A stretch of DNA of 64,000 nt from Xestospongia muta (Eukaryota > Porifera > Demospongiae > Haplosclerida > Petrosiidae). A program made the translations under genes and the position numbers. The notes beneath the pieces were generated by a model. That model saw nothing but the letters and a program-made list of their open reading frames with translations, was not told the origin of the DNA and did not search any database. Below are positions 62,043-64,000 of the stretch, one piece after another. The stretch is taken from positions 2,730,501 to 2,794,500 of the forward strand of contig OY848929.1 in NCBI GenBank assembly GCA_963693285.1, read 5' to 3'. Each line of letters begins with the position of its first letter. The stretch's first letter is position 1.

Positions 62043-62640
62043 AGAATTAGTACTAGTGACTATGATAATTACTTATTATTTCGTCGCAATCGTAACCACC
62101 ATGGTGGTGGTATTGCTGTCTTTGTAAAATCTCACTTTATTTTTCCGAAGTTTATGTTTCTCCTAAAATTGAATTTCTTCTCCTATCTATTAAGCTAATT
62201 CATTACTCTTCTTCAATTGGCACTTACTACCGACCTCCATCCTCATCTGACGATCTAGATCTCTTATTTGATGACCTCATATCCCTTAATCCCACCTTCC
62301 TTTCTAATCTTATCCTTTTAGGTGACTTCAACATTAATTTTTACTCCATTCTCTAGGATCAAACTGGATGTCATATCTGATACTTTCAACCTTAAGCAAA
62401 TCGTTAATGGTCCCACTCATTTCTCTCACACTAATACATCTTCCACTATTGATCTTGATTTTGTCCCATCTAACATTGATGGACCTTCTTGTAGTATTCT
62501 TCCTCCTGTCTCTTCTTCAGACCATTTCTCTATTCTTTTCTCCCTTCCTGCTGATTCTGTTAACAGTCCTTCCCCTCCCCTCCTTGCAATGTCTGGCTAT
62601 ACCATCTCGCTGACTTTGAGCGTGCTCAAAGCACAATGAC

Positions 62641-62904
62641 ATGGTATATGTGGAAAATGCTAATGTGCAACTGTTACATGTTACATGTTACATTGTGTAA
62701 TACAATAAGTGATAACTTATGAAAAGAAAGAACAATGAAATACAGCATGCATATATAGTACAATACTGCACGGGACATAAGAGGAGCATTGACCGAATTT
62801 CCTCCCCCCCCCAAAGTTCAAATCCTGTATGAATCCCTGCTTAAAGGCACATGCGATACTTGTTCAAAATGACTACTCTACTTGGTATTTTTTAACTTCA
62901 CAGG
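62641..62904. other. Junction DNA, no gene seen
   Basis: Short tandem GTTACAT repeats near 62,673 and a nine-C run near 62,805. Otherwise featureless. Confidence 0.4.
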
Positions 62905-63936
62905 TTGAAGCAACTGGCCAAGAGAAAAGGAATGTGGGGGAAGAACATGTAGAGGACCAGCAAACTGTTCCACCTGGAAGGACAGTAGATGATGACCAGC
63001 AACTGTTCCTCTGGGAGAGAAAATGAAACATATAATACATACAATTATATTACTATTATTGCTCATCCCAGATTTTTCCTTTACTTATCAGATAAAAAGG
63101 TAGTATGATGTGGCAAGTGTCAAGGTTGTCTGACACCAGATTGTGCGAAATGTGGTAACTGTAGACATTAAAAAAAATTTGGTGGACCAGGTAAAAGAAA
63201 CAGGCTTGTGAGAAAAGGAGGTTTGTCATGTCTCTCAATATAAAAGTATAATTTACATCTTAAAAATCATTTTATAGTTACTTTATTTATTTTGAAGACT
63301 CAACAAAATCAGAAAATCCACATGCAGATCAAACTACAGATCAAAGTCAATACCACTCAAGTAATACAATAGAGGTTAAGTTTTAGTAGCTATAAGGTAC
63401 CTAACGGATAAACTAATGTGCTATATTTTTATAACTATAATATAGACAAAACCTCAAGTTGATGCATGTTCCTTCATATTGTTGTTGAGTCATCATGATA
63501 GAGCTATTCAATCCACACTTCCGGATGGAAACTGCCAATTCTGAAGCCTTTCGTTTTGTTTAGTCAATAATGAAGACCACCATCACCAGCTAAGAAATTT
63601 TCTGCTACGATTTGTGAATTTTAATCAAAATACATTCCAAAATCATTTACCATCTGGGCAAACAATTCAAGATCACATCAAGAAGCTTTCTCATCTATGT
63701 TCATGGGGGACAGGCTTGGAAATGTTAGCTGGAACAACTATTTCCAGATACCAACTTACTATTGTTGCATTGACAGCAAAAGGAAGCAATGGGTGTGGTG
63801 CTGTGTAAACCCTTTTGTTCTGCCACCTACACAATTTAGCTATCCAGGTGTTGGGGATAATACTTTTCCAAATGTTGCTGAACCACCACCTAGCCATTTT
63901 GAAGTAGTGTACTGGAGAAACACACACTATATATAA
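62905..63936 (+). pseudogene. Decayed gene with CXXC zinc finger and OTU protease domain
   Basis: Exon-like segments: ~62,905-63,026 (acidic, DQQTVPPGRTVDDDQQ), ~63,100-63,220 (CXXC), ~63,299-63,376 (linker) and ~63,450-63,936 (OTU). The CXXC part reads CGKCQGCLTPDCAKCGNC, then KKFGGPGKRNR, the non-methyl-CpG-binding finger type. The OTU part has LPDGNCQF (catalytic Cys motif), HLPSGQTIQDHIKKL, CSWGTGLEMLAG and, after a frameshift near 63,800, the closing VVYWRNTHYI (catalytic His). In-frame stops occur at 63,106 (TGA), 63,169 (TAA) and 63,542 (TGA, where Arg is expected). OTU domains are Cys deubiquitinases and also occur in some transposons. It is either a pseudogene or a mobile-element gene in decay. 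Confidence 0.75.
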
Positions 63937-64000
63937 TAGTATTGTCTCCAAAATGACCGGGATTGTTAGCAGAGAACCACCGAAGGTTTCAACATAGTGT

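Larger units (their letters stand above)
60027..62640 (+). mobile_element. Decayed non-LTR retrotransposon, 5' part
   Basis: ORF1-like sequence (60,027-61,308) is followed, after about 700 bp of unrelated-looking AT-rich DNA (61,310-62,040), by an AP-endonuclease domain (62,043-62,640). The endonuclease shows HHGGGIAVFVKSHF, GTYYRPPSSSDD, LLGDFNINF, then FNLKQIVNGPTHFSH, STIDLDFV and SSDHFSI, in at least three frames. The reverse transcriptase is missing: homology stops at ~62,640. The PHD-containing ORF1 and the AP endonuclease fit the CR1/L2/Crack group. Not active. Confidence 0.82.

Overview
This looks like nuclear DNA of an early-branching animal, most probably a marine sponge of the Amphimedon type. 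The evidence is AT-rich sequence, intron-containing animal gene families (anillin, CCDC186, calcium-binding EGF proteins), very compact GT-AG introns (several of 46-80 bp), head-to-head gene pairs 124 bp apart, and large lineage-specific tandem families. Sponge is my inference; no species-specific marker was tested.

Layout. (1) 1-21,660: tandem array of five near-identical genes (first one cut by the window edge), all on +, each encoding a secreted protein of about 754 residues with about 15 EGF modules. Each spacer carries a broken 3' part of a GOLGA7/Erf4-family gene (+) and the last ~30 codons of the neighbouring anillin-like gene (-). So the duplicated unit was GOLGA7 3' part - EGF gene - anillin 3' end. 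(2) 21,566-29,361 (-): a complete 11-exon, 507-residue anillin-like gene. It shares a 124-bp divergent promoter with (3) 29,486-33,578 (+): a 15-exon coiled-coil gene matching CCDC186/CCCP-1. (4) 33,826-36,069 (+): an ankyrin-repeat gene. (5) 36,197-49,368: four intact genes (one -, three +) and fragments of a family joining a RING finger, TRAF-type zinc fingers, a coiled coil, in two genes a KH-like segment, and a C-terminal macrodomain. (6) 49,369-56,234: accessory DNA with a 0.9-kb direct repeat, unidentified decaying exons, a RING-macro fragment and a hAT transposase relic. (7) 56,235-58,870 (-): an 8-exon YeeE/YedE-type (Sulf_transp) membrane transporter, with a broken copy at about 44.76-45.1 kb. 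(8) 59-64 kb: a decayed non-LTR retrotransposon (2A-like motif, PHD finger, AP-endonuclease) and a decayed gene with CXXC and OTU domains.

How the parts relate. The housekeeping block (anillin, CCDC186, ankyrin gene) is flanked by two expanding gene-family regions. On the left, a secreted EGF gene was multiplied together with scraps of both neighbours. On the right, a block of RING-macro gene followed by a sulfur-type transporter was copied and decayed reciprocally. The RING-macro family is the best candidate for an undescribed system: one polypeptide pairs a ubiquitin-ligase-like front end with a potential ADP-ribose reader, the front end is strongly conserved between neighbours, and the C-terminal half diverges.

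Exon boundaries were set by hand from splice sites and reading phase; family calls rest on recognised motifs, not on database searches.
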